From: Dacryopinax spathularia | Taxonomy: Eukaryota; Basidiomycota; Dacrymycetes; Dacrymycetales; Dacrymycetaceae | DNA: 64,000 bases | Assembly (NCBI GenBank): GCA_037974965.1 | Contig: JBBPFI010000002.1 | Span: forward strand, 1,302,001 to 1,366,000 | Direction: 5' to 3' | Shown here: positions 40,610 through 52,082 of the stretch, piece by piece | Layout: each line of letters starts with the position of its first letter | Numbering within the stretch: the stretch's first letter is position 1 | Translations under genes and position numbers: made by a program | The notes under the pieces: generated by a model | Database searches by the model: none | The model's input: the letters and a program-made list of their open reading frames with translations, nothing else | What the model was told of the DNA's origin: nothing

Positions 40610-43269
40610 ATGGGTATTCAGGGCTTGCTGCCCCTCCTGAGGGATATAACGGAGAATATCCATATGTCCGAGCTAGCGGGGAGGACGTACGTCCACATCA
40701 TCTACAAATGTCTCACCGAGCCACAAGGCTGACGAGTATGTAGATATGCGATCGATGGGTATAGCTGGCTGCATAAAGGCGCGTGGGGATGTGCTGAGCA
40801 GCTGGCGAAGGGCGAGAAGACCGAGAAGTACGTGCATTGTGCAAGAGTGTGATCAGCTGCTGATGGAGAGTAGGTATGTGGACTACTTCATGGGACGGAT
40901 ACGCCTTCTGCGGTACCATGGGGTCGAGCCGTTTGTTGTCTTTGATGGAGGACCTTTGCCGGCCAAGAAGGGTACTGAGGAGGAACGGTCGAAGTGCGCC
41001 CTGTGATGCTCCAATATATTAGCACTGCTCACGGATCGCAGGAGCCGAGCACAGTCGCTAGCTGAGGCTAAAGCGCTCGTCGCCAAAGGTCGCGCCTCCA
41101 GAGCAAGAGACTACTTTGTCAAAGCGCTCGACATCACCCCCGAGCACGCACTACAAGTGATCAAAGCCCTGAAAGCCGAAGACGTGCAGTACATCGTCGC
41201 ACCCTACGAAGCCGACGCTCAAATGGCGTATCTCGAGAACTCGGGGATCGTGAATGGGATCATCACGGAAGACTCGGACTTGCTGGTCTTTGGGTGCAAG
41301 GAGGTGCTGTTCAAGTTGAACACGGATGGGTATTGCCAGAGGGTGAGGAGGGCGATGTTTACGAGGTGTAAGGAGGCGTCGTTTGTGGGTTGGGGGGATA
41401 AGGAGTTTCGCTGGATGGCGGTACGAAGGCATCTCTCCCGCCCGTACGATATCTAATCATTTCTAGATGCTCTCTGGATGCGATTACCTCCCCTCAATTG
41501 ACGGCATCGGCCTCAAGACTGCGTATCGACTCCTACGGCAATGGAAGACCGTCGACCGCGTACTCCAGCATATACGACGAGAAGGCAAGCTGAAAGTACC
41601 AGTCAAGTACCAAGAAGAATTCGAGATGGCAGAACTGGCCTTCGTCTATCAACGTGTATACTGCCCACTTGCGCGGAGGCTCGTACATTTGCATGAACGG
41701 ACAGAGGAAGTCGTCTGGAACCAAGCGAAAGAAGCGTATGTCGGAGGACATTTAGACGACAGGGTGGCACAAGGAATCGCGATGGGCGAGATTTGTCCGA
41801 TCACTTTGCAGCCATTGAAGGACATCAACCCGCTGTACAAGCCTGGGGAGATCAAGAAGGTAAGTTATAGCCGTGATCACCTAAGGATTCGAGTTGATCA
41901 TCACGTAGGCCAAACCGTTGCAAGACGTTACCAATCGGCGAGCAAGCACAGGCTCTATTAAGCCGACGACCAAAACTATCGATAGTTTCTTTGGTGGGTT
42001 GTCTATATCTGTTTTAGTACCTGCACGAGCTGACCGATCTTAGGTCGTGTCGACAAGGAGAAGGCCCCTACAACGAAGAAGTTGGCTCCTGAACTAGCGA
42101 GCCGTTTCAAGGCAAGTGGCAGCGGAAAGCGTCGACTGGCAGAAGATGGCGAGGAGCTTCAGCGAGCGAAGAGGGCACGGACAGAAGCCGCTCGTCAGCC
42201 CAAGGTCGAGGTTATCACCACCGTTGTGGATCTTACGGTCGAGGCTCTGACCGTCGACACTCCGGAAGCCACTCCACCGGACGTGTTAACGCAGGAACCA
42301 CCGGCTACGCCTATCGCGGCAGGTCTGGCTGAAACTATCAAGCAGACAAGCAGCCGTTTCTTCGGGGCACCCGCGGCACCGACAAGTCCGGAAACGATTG
42401 CCTCGGACGCGTGCGAGATAGGTGAGCCAGACGAAGCGGATGTCGCAGACGTGCCCCCTGCCCTTCCCGAGATACCACAGGAGGACGGCTACATGTCGCC
42501 ATTACCCCCCTCGTCTCCAGCGGCAATCTCAATGGCTTCTATGTCATCGCCAGCCTTTACCCAGTCTACTTCGTCGGCAAGTCCTGAGAAGCCTCGAGTC
42601 CAGGCGAAGTTGGAGGATGACGTCGACGTCTCGAGCCCCGGTTCTCCCCAAGACGAGTCCAAGAACCGTCCTCATCTTCGTCTCCTTGAGAAGTTGGTCC
42701 CAGAAACACCTACTCAGGTCAAGACCCACGTCATCCGGAGCCTCGCCCTTTCCTCCAGTGAGATCGACGAAGAGTGGCCGATCACTCCTGAAGAAGGCGC
42801 AGAGATTGTCGTCACACGAGTTACAAAGACAGAGAAGACGAAAAAGACGGTCAAGAAATGCAAGCCGAAGACAATCGAGTCGGAGATTGAGGAGGTCTTG
42901 TTAGAGGATGAGGAGTTGGTGGAGAAATACAAGTCGATCACGTCTAGTTGGTGGCAGCGATTCGATGCCCGATCGGTCTGTTTTGTCTACTCCACCCTTC
43001 GTTCCTATCGTTGATCGAGTTTGCTTTAGTCATCCGAAACGACACCTGACGAACGGCGGAAGTCCATCATCGCCCCCAAGCCTTTGCAGCCGTCCAAGCC
43101 ATGTCGAACAGGAGGAAGGACACGATCATTCGAACCCATGCGAACCAAGTCAGGGGCGAAAGTGGAAGACAAGGAGAATGTAGAGGTAAGGAGCAAGGAA
43201 GTGGTCGTTGAGGCTGCGTTGGAGCGTGGCCGGGCTTCTTTACTGCAGTTTAGGAGGGTATCCCAATGA
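40610..43269 (+). CDS. EXO1: Exonuclease 1 (Rad2/XPG family)
   Basis: Exons 40610-40686, 40744-40827, 40874-40993, 41042-41420, 41467-41859, 41909-41993, 42044-42975 and 43030-43269 encode 769 residues. The XPG N region begins [12 protein letters not shown] with the metal Asp in [12 protein letters not shown]. The XPG I region has [13 protein letters not shown] and [12 protein letters not shown], then [17 protein letters not shown] of the helix-hairpin-helix. SWLHKG and the placing of the I region mark Exo1 rather than Fen1, Rad2 or Yen1. It is a 5'-3' exonuclease acting in mismatch repair, end resection and meiosis. The C-terminal half is disordered. TKTIDSFF (split by the 41994-42043 intron) resembles a PCNA-binding box without its Gln. 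Confidence 0.94.
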
Positions 43270-44947
43270 TATCCGTTATTCGTTTCTTGTGACTTACGTT
43301 TCCTGCTTCTTGCATACATATCATTATTCGATTCCCCCATACCTACGCACTGTACCATAATACATCATTATCATTCGTTCCGTAGCACTGATGCAATATG
43401 TCTCATTTGTCCCAACATCCCCACCAACAGGGCTTGCGCGAGTCGACCGAATTGAGTCTGCAGTCGTTGCGTCACAACAGATAGGACCATCACACTCATT
43501 CCATTCATTCACTCGCCTTCATAGCCAGTTACAACACAACGTTCTCCCCATTGTAGCGACGAAGATAACTACCTACTAACGGATGGACTATCCCCACTCA
43601 GGGAGAATACAACAAAAGCAGGCGATCTCGCGCTGCTACCACGATTGCCCAACTGAGAAGAAATAGTGGAGGCGGATGAGGCGGTACGATAACTGAATGA
43701 CGGTAATGAACGTGAGGGTTATGGGGGTGTGGCGGGTACGGTGTGTGTAAGGACAGGGGTGTTTCGGAGCAGGGAAGGGGATGACGGCGGATTTGAGAGG
43801 TCGCTGAGTCGGGGAATTGGGAGGTAAGGTGGTGCGGCGACAGGGAAGTCGACCACAGACTGTCCGGGATTCTTTGTTGCTTAGGGTGGGCGTTCCGTGG
43901 AACGCGGTTCGGTGGGCCAGCAAGTTGCGCTGGTATATGTCAAGGACGGATAAGAGACGGGAGGGAGTATAAAGGTAGAGAGGTTGATTTGTCCCGATAC
44001 GTTGTCGCACAAGTACAATAATGCTGTTGTGTGGGTGTATTCGGGATGTGCTGTCTTGGTCGAGCTTCGTCCTTTGCCCAGAAGGTATGGCGGAGCCGTC
44101 CATTCGAGCACGGGGGTAACGTCGGCCTTGAGACCCATTGTACAAGTAGAGAAGAGAGAAAGAGGATATAGAAAAGCAGTCGCAGACGAGTTTGGGAAAT
44201 TCGAGACGACCTGACCCAATGAATACGACGCCGACTGGTTGTGCAGAGATCGATGTGTAGCCCAGGAAAACGGAGACAAGAACGGAGAGGCAGGTAAACC
44301 CGGGGAGACTGACGAGACGAGGAATGAGACGCGCGGCTATGTGGGATTTTGTCTTCCGTTTCTGTTCGATTTTGGGAGGGGATCGGTCTTGTTGATTTGA
44401 TTTGTTCAGCGCGCGTTTCACCGGGTTTGAAAGGATGAGATAGAGGAAAAACCGAGACCGAGACTGGGAATCTTGAGAGTATAGAGAAACTTGCTGGTTC
44501 GATAGAGAACAATTGCTTGCAGAGGAGACTGAAAGAGACCAGAGACCGGTGAGACTGGAGACTGATTTTACAACTTTTACAAGCGTAGTGATGAAGGCGT
44601 TGCGGAGGCCGGATCGGAGACCGGGATGAGCCGAACGTCGTCGTCGTGCGTGCATCGTACAAATTATACCGTAAATAATTGGTTATAAACGCACGTTCGG
44701 CGCGATGCGAGGTTCGATACGGTACGATGAGGATCCTGCCTTCAGTTTGCGTATAGCTGACGGTGCGAGAAGCGAGCGAATGGCGCGCTCGCGCTGCCTG
44801 GTATACAGATGACAGGTGGGGCCGTCCACTGGATGCGGACGGGGATAGCCTGTGTTGTTGGAATGTCGTTGATCTGATGAGAAATGCCGAATATCCGTTA
44901 AAGCCGTCGAATAATAATAGTCAAGCCGTTGAGGTGTAGATGCCAAC
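43270..44947. other. Gene-poor convergent interval, EXO1 and EDC1-like
   Basis: In 1.68 kb between two converging genes, two long minus-strand frames overlap (44655-43636 and 44662-43940; 339 and 240 codons). Neither has a recognisable domain and their compositions look like read-through of Ser/Arg/Leu-rich noise. Part is probably a long 3' untranslated region of the minus-strand gene. Confidence 0.45.
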
Positions 44948-46564
44948 TCAGAAGGTGGGAGGAGGCAGGGCGTCAGGCGCGGGCGAGTTGTAGAACTGCG
45001 GCCCTGCGTAGACAACCTTCTTGATAGCCTTCGCTTCCTTCGCCTCGGCACGCTCGAGGTGCTTCTCCTGCTTCTCGCGCCGCCTGTTCTCGTTGCGCTT
45101 ATGGTCCTGCTTGCCAGCGAGCTTGATCTTTGTCTCCTGCTTCTCGCGCTTGGCTTGCTCGACACCGAGCTCGCGGTCAACACGCTCGAGGTCAGGCGAG
45201 CCACGCTGGCCGAAGAAGACGATTTGCTCTTCGAGCTCATCGCCATCGGGAGCGGAGTTGTCCGACTCATCCAGGGAGGATGAGTACATGAAGGACTCCT
45301 CAAGCTCGGCCATGGAGATCGGGAAGATCGGGCCTGCGGGGTATGTCGCGCCACGAGTGTGTTGCCCGAATGAGGTACTATCCTGGCGGGGAAGCGGAGT
45401 TGAAGGCATGGATGCAGCGCCGGGGAAGCTGGCCATGGGCGCAGGAGGGAAAGCAAGAGACAAAGCAGGCTTGTGCCGATACTCTGAGTTGTACTGCCTG
45501 GGAGGGCGAGTATCGCGAGCAGGCGTGACGTTGATCAGAGGCGAAGAGCCCGATGTATGCATCATCATTGGCTGAGATGCAGGCACGGAGCGAGAGAGCT
45601 GTGACTCGATATGCGAGAACGGCTGACTCTTCGTGCGTGGGATACGCATGCTGCCGGTCTTGTTACCCTTGGCAGGAGTGACATTGCCGGAGGTAAGGCT
45701 GACACCAGCAGGAACGGTGATCATCGAGTTGCGAAGGTTGCGGCCCTTCCGAGAGTTGTTCTGCGAAACCGCAGAAGAAGGGATGGAGACGGGAGCCGAG
45801 GGAGCAGGGGTGGATGGGTTGGCATTGTCGGATATATGCGGGGGTGGTGTGGTCGAGCGAGCGTCAGAATGACTCTGAACGGTGTGAATAGGGGCCGATC
45901 CAGCGGCAGGGGTGCCTTGCTCCTGCGCAGTGGCAGCAAGGAGCTCGGGGGCCTTGACGGAGGACGCGAGTGAGTCGTCTTCGGGAGCGGAGGATGCACC
46001 AGCATTGTTAGGTGTATGCGCCTGGCTTCCGCGGGAAGGGGCAGCGGACTTGGCGCGCTTGTGCGGGCCCTTCTTGTGGCGTACCTGCGTTGGCGAAGGA
46101 GGTTCGGTCGGCAGGTGAGGCAGCACAGGGCGACGAGTAGGAGAGGTGGAAGGCGAAGTTGGGCGGTCGTTTGGTGTAGCAGAGTTAGCAGCAGCAGGGG
46201 TGTTCGCTGCGCTCCTCGTGCGGTTGTGGCGACCTTTACGCCTCTTCTCGTCCTTGCTTGATGGCTCGTCTGCGTTGTTCGGGCCAGGAGTGGAAGGCTG
46301 GCTTGCAGATGCGTCCTTATCCGCTCCCTTGGACTTTGGCTCGCGCCGGTGGGAACGGTCGTTGTGCGAGTAAGCCTGAAGAGGCTTTGAAAGGGTGATT
46401 ACGCCCGGTCTAGTAGCTTGCTGCGGTGTTGTCTGGCCGTGCGCCGTCGCCGGAGGAGTGCGGGAAGGCGAAGGCGAGGCGGACATGTGTTTGCGCCGGT
46501 TTGAGTGTAGGAGGTGGGCGGAGGAAGGCATGCGTGGAGGAGCGAGTACGAGCGCAAATGACAT
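44948..46564 (-). CDS. PNRC/Edc1-motif protein, likely decapping activator
   Basis: A single minus-strand frame of 538 residues from ATG 46564. Nearly all of it is disordered and rich in Ser, Pro, Thr and Asn, with SR-like basic patches. A helical Lys/Glu/Arg-rich segment (about 460-515) precedes the extreme C terminus YAGPQFYNSPAPDALPPPTF. That fits the PNRC-type short motif YAG...F...SP.P..LP.P, which binds the EVH1 domain of Dcp1 and stimulates mRNA decapping in Edc1 and PNRC2. The motif sits at the very end, as in many fungal members. Function in decapping is inferred from this motif alone. Confidence 0.65.
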   Translation of the reverse strand: MSFALVLAPPRMPSSAHLLHSNRRKHMSASPSPSRTPPATAHGQTTPQQATRPGVITLSKPLQAYSHNDRSHRREPKSKGADKDASASQPSTPGPNNADEPSSKDEKRRKGRHNRTRSAANTPAAANSATPNDRPTSPSTSPTRRPVLPHLPTEPPSPTQVRHKKGPHKRAKSAAPSRGSQAHTPNNAGASSAPEDDSLASSVKAPELLAATAQEQGTPAAGSAPIHTVQSHSDARSTTPPPHISDNANPSTPAPSAPVSIPSSAVSQNNSRKGRNLRNSMITVPAGVSLTSGNVTPAKGNKTGSMRIPRTKSQPFSHIESQLSRSVPASQPMMMHTSGSSPLINVTPARDTRPPRQYNSEYRHKPALSLAFPPAPMASFPGAASMPSTPLPRQDSTSFGQHTRGATYPAGPIFPISMAELEESFMYSSSLDESDNSAPDGDELEEQIVFFGQRGSPDLERVDRELGVEQAKREKQETKIKLAGKQDHKRNENRRREKQEKHLERAEAKEAKAIKKVVYAGPQFYNSPAPDALPPPTF

Positions 46565-47370
46565 AGTTATCAGCTGCAAGCTGGGATATGGGCGACGATT
46601 GATGGTGTTGAGAGCGGGCTTAGGTAAAAAGCTGGAAAGGGAGCTGGTATAGGACGACGATGAGGAGGGGGATTAAGGTCGAGGGAGGGAAAGGGTGAGG
46701 AGGAGGAGATGGTAGTGAGAGGGAGAGAGGGGGAGTCAGTCGATGGATGGATGGAGCGGAGTGTGAGCGGGATTGGATGTAGGGTTGAGTTGGGGGGAGA
46801 ACTAGAACGATGGGATCGAATCAGTGACAAGAGGCTGGCCCCTCGTGCGCAGGTGCGCCACATGATATGGCCCACTCGGGTTATTTCTTCGGCTCCGAAG
46901 TGGGGCCAACCAACCACAGCCCCGTCACAGCCTGGCTAGAAAGATTCCGCTCCTTTCCCTCCTTTCAACCCTGCAACGCCCGCATGAGGCACTGCTTCCG
47001 CTCAGCACAATCGTTGGCACATGTCGCCCCCTAATTCGCCCCTTGACTTCCATTCAGGGGGCAACGGCTAACGCCACCCGTCTGGCTGATGGGTCTTTCC
47101 CACAACCGTGGGTGCTGCAGGTTAGAACCAAAGATGGTTTGGGCACCTTGGTGACACTGAGAAGCCAACTGTATCTTGCAGGAAAGAAATGGTAGAGCAC
47201 ATCCGTATACTAGGTTTGGGTAGGTAGAGGGGGTTGGACGGGCAAAGCCAGCCCGTCCATTGAACCGCTTCCTTCTGGAAAGTTCCTTTTCGTCTCTCCG
47301 CGCTGCGACATCACGTTCCTCCATTCCCGCCGCTCACTCATCCCTGATTATCGGCCCCTAACTCCTTCAA
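46565..47370. other. Intergenic, EDC1-like promoter and KGD2 3' region
   Basis: The 806 bp lie between two minus-strand genes. A GA-rich (plus strand) block at 46670-46800 is probably the pyrimidine-rich leader of the EDC1-like mRNA. No gene is seen. Confidence 0.5.
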
Positions 47371-49147
47371 TCACGCCTTCGTGCCCTCAGACGCTTCAGG
47401 CGCGAACAGCAGCATGCGCCGTGGGTCTTCCAGGTAGTCACGCACACGAACCAGGAATTGAACGGCTTCGCGACCGTCCAGAAGACGGTGGTCGTACGTG
47501 AGGGCGACGATCATGATAGGGCGGATCTCAACCTTGCCGTTAACCGCCACAGGGCGCTCCTTGATGGCGTGCATGCCTGTTTAGAGCGTCAGAACCACGA
47601 CCAAGAAAGCAATCATGGAAGAGACGCACCGAGCACAGCGGACTGAGGCAGGTTGATGATGGGTGTGCCGTACATGCTTCCAAAGACACCACCGTTCGAG
47701 CTGCAATCCGATGTCAGCGAAGCCCCGCTTCAATATCATCCCGTCCCCTCACATAGTGAAAGTGCCGCCAGCCATGTCCTCCAGGCCAAGCTTGCCGTCC
47801 CTAGCCCTCTTGCCGAGTTCTGCGATCTCCTTCTCGATCTGGATCAAGCCCATATCGTCGCAGTTCCTGACCACGGGCGTAACGAGACCCTTAGGCGTAG
47901 CGACCGCGATAGACATGTCGACAAAGTCGTGGTAGACGATCTCCTCACCCTCAATATATGCGTTCGCGACAGGGAAGTCCTTCAGGGCCAAGCAGCACGC
48001 CTTTGCGAAAGCGGACATGAAGCCGAGCTTGACGCCGTGCTCTTTCAGGACGGCCTCCTTGTACTTTGAGCGGAACTCCATCAGCGAGGACATGTCGATC
48101 TCGTTGAACGTGGTGAGCGAGGCGGCCGCGTTCTGTGACTGCTTCAAGCGCTCGGCGATACGCAGACGCATGCGAGACATTTTGATCTTGACCAAGATTA
48201 GCATATAGCTCCCCAGCACCTGTGAAAGGCAAACCACATACCCTCGTCTCTCCTCTAGAGCCAGCAGCAGCAGGTTTAGGCGCAGGCTTGTCCTCCTTCT
48301 TCGGTGCGGGCTTGTCCTCCTTCTTAGGCGGAGGGGGAGGCGGCGCCTTCTCCTCCTTAACCTCCTTCTTTGGCTCCTCCTTCGCCCTCAGGTCATCCTT
48401 GCTCTCATCAGGCTTCGCTGGCTGCTCTCCTTGCTGGGGCTCAGCCTTTGCCTCCTCACCACCACCAGGTGCCTCTGCGGGCCTGTCAGCACCCGATATC
48501 TATGTTGAGGGGTATAGAACGCACCACGACCAGGCGGCGTCGACTCGCCCTCACCCGGCTCCAGCTCAAACAGATCCTGCCCAACCTCAACCGTGTCTTC
48601 CTCCTTCGCCAAGAGCTTCTTGATTGTCCCCGCCTTCGGGGCATTAACAGTCACATCGATCTACCTCTCTCATAAGTACCAGCAAAAGGGGCGGAAAAAC
48701 ACAGCGGTCGGCCGGGCGAACCTTGTCAGTCTCGATCACGGCTACTTCCTCGTCTTGCTCAACATGGTCGCCTTCTTTTTTGCTCCATGTCTTGAGGGTG
48801 CCTTCGGTGAGCGATTCGGCCATCTGGGGCACTTTGACGATCTCTGCATATCCCACAAATCAACACAACTGTTTTTTTTCCTCGTATGGCTACAGAACGG
48901 ACCTTGAGCAGCGGCGGAGGTCTTGAACCCAGCAACATGTTGGAACCTGCCAACATGTTCAGCATTGCAGGAGGTGAGCAAGGGAAGAGGCATACGACGG
49001 TGTCAACCTGCCCAACCGGGCGAACCTGGCTCCAGCAGCAGGAGCAGCAGTCGCCAGCCCGAATTGTGGCATCCTCCTAATAGCGCGAGGGGCGGCCCTG
49101 CGCATGCCGCCGGCGAGGACAGCAGCCATAGGTGGTCTAGGCGGCAT
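47371..49147 (-). CDS. KGD2: Dihydrolipoamide succinyltransferase, mitochondrial (E2 of 2-oxoglutarate dehydrogenase)
   Basis: Minus-strand exons 49147-49026, 48946-48903, 48843-48722, 48660-48525, 48474-48242, 48186-47753, 47700-47630 and 47576-47371 encode 455 residues. An Arg/Ala-rich mitochondrial presequence ends near GFKTSAAAQ. The lipoyl domain starts at [11 protein letters not shown] and carries the lipoylated Lys in IETDK (about residue 96). After a Lys/Glu/Pro-rich linker come [15 protein letters not shown] and the catalytic core with [27 protein letters not shown] and the active-site DHRLLDG (His about 417, Asp about 421). No peripheral subunit-binding domain is seen in the linker, as is usual for Kgd2. 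It transfers succinyl groups to CoA in the TCA cycle. Confidence 0.96.
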
Positions 49148-50723
49148 AATGCTGGCTCAGAAGGAGGGCAGTAAGGCGGAGTAAGGGATGGGACGAAGAG
49201 GAGAGGAAGAGGTCAAGCTGTTGACTGCTGTGACGAGGACGACAAACTCGCTGTGCTCATAGACAGGCAACCAAACTCCTTTCACTCGACTGGATGGCTC
49301 TGTGTGCCCCGAGCCCCGGCTGATTGATTCATGTGGCGTTGGGCCCGAGGAGACGGAGGCTTTTCACCGGCAGACGTCACTCACACTCGCAAAGGGGCAG
49401 AGCAGCACCCGGCTTCTTCCTTCTTGCGCGCGAAGTGCGTGCCTGTGCTGTGTTTTACAGCTTGTTAGGCACATGGTCAAGTATCCAAGACTTTGTAATC
49501 TCATTGCCAGCAGAATGATATTACTCTAGCTATCACCTATCGATATCGTGGTGAGGAACGTACCTCGGCGAACGTACAACCGCGATACCGGTCTAGCACT
49601 TCCGGCGTATGACATCCCGGTCCGGCCCGCGACTTGCCGTTTCGATGCACCGATTACCAGGGACTAAGACAGCGAGTTCGTCGGCCTTATAGGACAGCTG
49701 CAGATGCTGGACAGTTGTTCCTGTACTGATCGACTGTCAGCACGAGAACCTAATGACAGAATATGGAAGGATGAAAAGATCAGAAGGGTGTGCCCGAGAT
49801 ATTGAGCTGTGGCGGGCAGTTTCGGCAGCGTTAATACGAAGACCGTCGTGTAAAGACATCATATAGAAAGACGAGGCCAACAACTGAAAATCGAGACTCA
49901 CGTTAGTCGATCATCCCGTCCAACTGGCTCTCAGGAGAGGTAAGGCAACTGTGAGGATCGTCAGCAAAGAGTCGCATAAAGGAATATGCGGGACGAGGGT
50001 CGGCTCAGACAAAATAGTATAAAATACAGCCGTGGAGTTGTCGTCACCCTTGTGGTCAGGCGGTAACTCCTTGAATACATCACCGCCGACCCTCGTCGGT
50101 CGCAGAGAAGGTGAGAGGGACTAACCTTGGATTGATCTTATGTTGTTCTGGCCACAACCGACTCTCACAGCTCACTCAAGACATCCGGTCGCTCGCTTGA
50201 GGCACTCGAGGGTGATGCTGCACAGCTAGAGCCACAAATGACGCGGCTTAGACAGCGCTAGGGACATGCTACTGTCGATCCGAAGCAAGGTCATCTACGA
50301 TGGTGCGTCAGCATCAAGTCCAAACGCAACAGGACGTAGGCAAGAGATCAGCAAGAGCATATAATAAAAGCATCGAGTACGGCCGTAGCGCGTCTCTCAG
50401 ATACTCTAGTTTGAAATATGATGTAGTCATCGTCTTTGAGGCCGCACCAACAAGAGTGGTGCAAGCCACAAGTACAAACTTGCAACAAGAGCAAAAGGAC
50501 TCACCAATCGAGGAGGGACGCGTAAGGAAAAGAGAGGTGAAAAGTGCGCGTCGCACGCTTTTTCACGCTTTGGAGAAATTCGCCTCCGGCGTCAATTGCT
50601 CCCGCACTTTTCACAAAATTCCCTGTAAAGCGTGGCCCCGAGGTGACTTCCACAGAGCCACTTTTGAGCGCTACTCTCTTCGTCCACCTCTTTACCTACT
50701 TTACACTTACCACCACCACCAAA
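49148..50723. other. Gene-poor divergent interval, KGD2 and MAM33
   Basis: In 1.58 kb no gene can be supported on either strand. The part from about 49500 to 50300 is AT-richer and more random-looking than neighbouring promoters, with an inverted repeat at 49992-50097. A non-coding transcript is possible but I recognise no snoRNA, tRNA or other family. Confidence 0.5.
49992..50097. repeat. 13-bp perfect inverted repeat, 80 bp apart
   Basis: GACGAGGGTCGGC at 49992-50004 pairs with GCCGACCCTCGTC at 50085-50097. The arms could form a stem around an 80-base loop, or act as paired protein sites. It lies in the long gap between KGD2 and MAM33. Confidence 0.75.
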
Positions 50724-51699
50724 ATGTCTGTCCTTCGCTCTGTTCGTCCTGCTGCCTCGGCCCTCCGCGCCGCTGCCGTCCGCCCGGTTGCGACCCGCTC
50801 TGTCCTCAGGACCGCTGCTGTCCAGGCTTCGCGCGTTCCCGCTGCGAGGAATTTCTCCGTTTCCCGCTTGGCCCGCGGTGCCGGTGAGAGTGAGTAGACT
50901 TTTTCCTTTCGAAACCTATCAGTTACTAACTCAGCTGTCAGGCGACGTCGCCCTCGCTTCCCGCTTGAAGGAGGAGCTCAAGTACGAGGAGGAGAACGCA
51001 CCCGCTGCTGCTGAGCCCGAGTTCTTGACCGACTTCAAGAAGAACGGGATCTGGGAGATCAGCGACAAGGAGGGCACCGATGAGGTTGAGCTTATCCGGA
51101 CTTTCGGTAACGAGACGTACGTCCTTTCTTCCCTCCTATTCACACAGGCAGGTTTGGCTAATCATGAGCTGCGGTATAGCATCAAGGTCTACTTCTCCAT
51201 CGCCGACCTCGACCAGGAGCCGCCTCAATTCGACACTGAAGAGGGTGCGGAGGATGAGCTCCCTCCTCCCGGGTTTGGCGTCCACGCCAGCGTGACCATC
51301 ACGAAGCCCAACTCGGGCGCGATGGTGCTCGAGCTCTCCGCGGAAGAAGGCACGTTCATCATCGACGGCATCTCCTACTTCCCGGACGCGAAGGTCGCCA
51401 CCGAAGTCTCGCCCGAGGCGGACTTCGCCCGCCGCAGCCTGTACATCGGGCCCACGTTCGATAACCTCGACGTGCAGGTGCAGGAGGAGTTCGAGCGGTA
51501 CATCCGCGAGCGGGGGATTAACGATGAGCTTGCTGCTTTCATCCCTGATTACGCAGAGTGGAAGGAGCAGAAGGTGCGTCCACCCTCAATCTCTTTCTCC
51601 CTCTCTCTCCCTTTGTTCTCTCATATATCAGCACACTAACACACGAAACAGGAGTACGTCAGGTGGCTCAACAAGGTCACCAGCTTCGTCGAGGCGTAA
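50724..51699 (+). CDS. MAM33: Mam33/p32 family mitochondrial matrix protein
   Basis: Exons 50724-50889, 50942-51116, 51180-51573 and 51652-51699 encode 260 residues. The N terminus is an Arg/Ala/Ser-rich mitochondrial presequence ending near RNFSVSRLARGAG. The acidic p32 fold follows: a helix with LKEELKYEEEN, beta strands with VELIRTFGNETIKVYFSI and FGVHASVTITKPN, and the C-terminal helix pair ending EYVRWLNKVTSFVEA. Mam33 (human C1QBP/p32) forms a negatively charged trimer in the matrix and aids mitochondrial ribosome and respiratory-chain biogenesis. Composition and length are normal for the family. Confidence 0.95.
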
Positions 51700-52082
51700 A
51701 AGCCTCTTCCCCGGTGTCCATCCTTCGGCCTGGCACGCTTCGTTCGCTCCTATTTCATTATGATGCCGGCATGCACATTTAGTATAGTCTCATGCGCCGT
51801 CTTGTGACATATATAGTTCAATACACAAAAGGCGCAATGCACCACTCGAATACTTTTTTTGCCTGGAACCGACAATTATGCGATGCTGCTATACAAAATC
51901 CCCTGAGCCGTCTCGCAGCTCCAAACTGGCAGAGATATGTAAGAATATGCATGCGACCAATACGTGACGCTCGCAGAACAAGACCTGTCCATGGGTATTA
52001 TTGAGCCTATAACAATATAGATACGTCTCCTCTCAAGCAAAGAGTCCTGTACGCCATTCCGTCCTCCAACCAGCCAGTCGAC
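51700..52082. other. Convergent 3' region, MAM33 and SLC35F5-like
   Basis: The 383 bp are AT-richer than the genes on either side, with TATATA and poly(T) stretches near 51770-51860 suited to polyadenylation. No gene is seen. Confidence 0.5.

Noticed and set aside
43636-44662. Minus-strand frames of 339 and 240 codons as genes
   Set aside because: Two overlapping frames in one strand with no domain, no splice logic and Arg/Ser/Leu-rich noise composition. Kept only as a question about the long gap.
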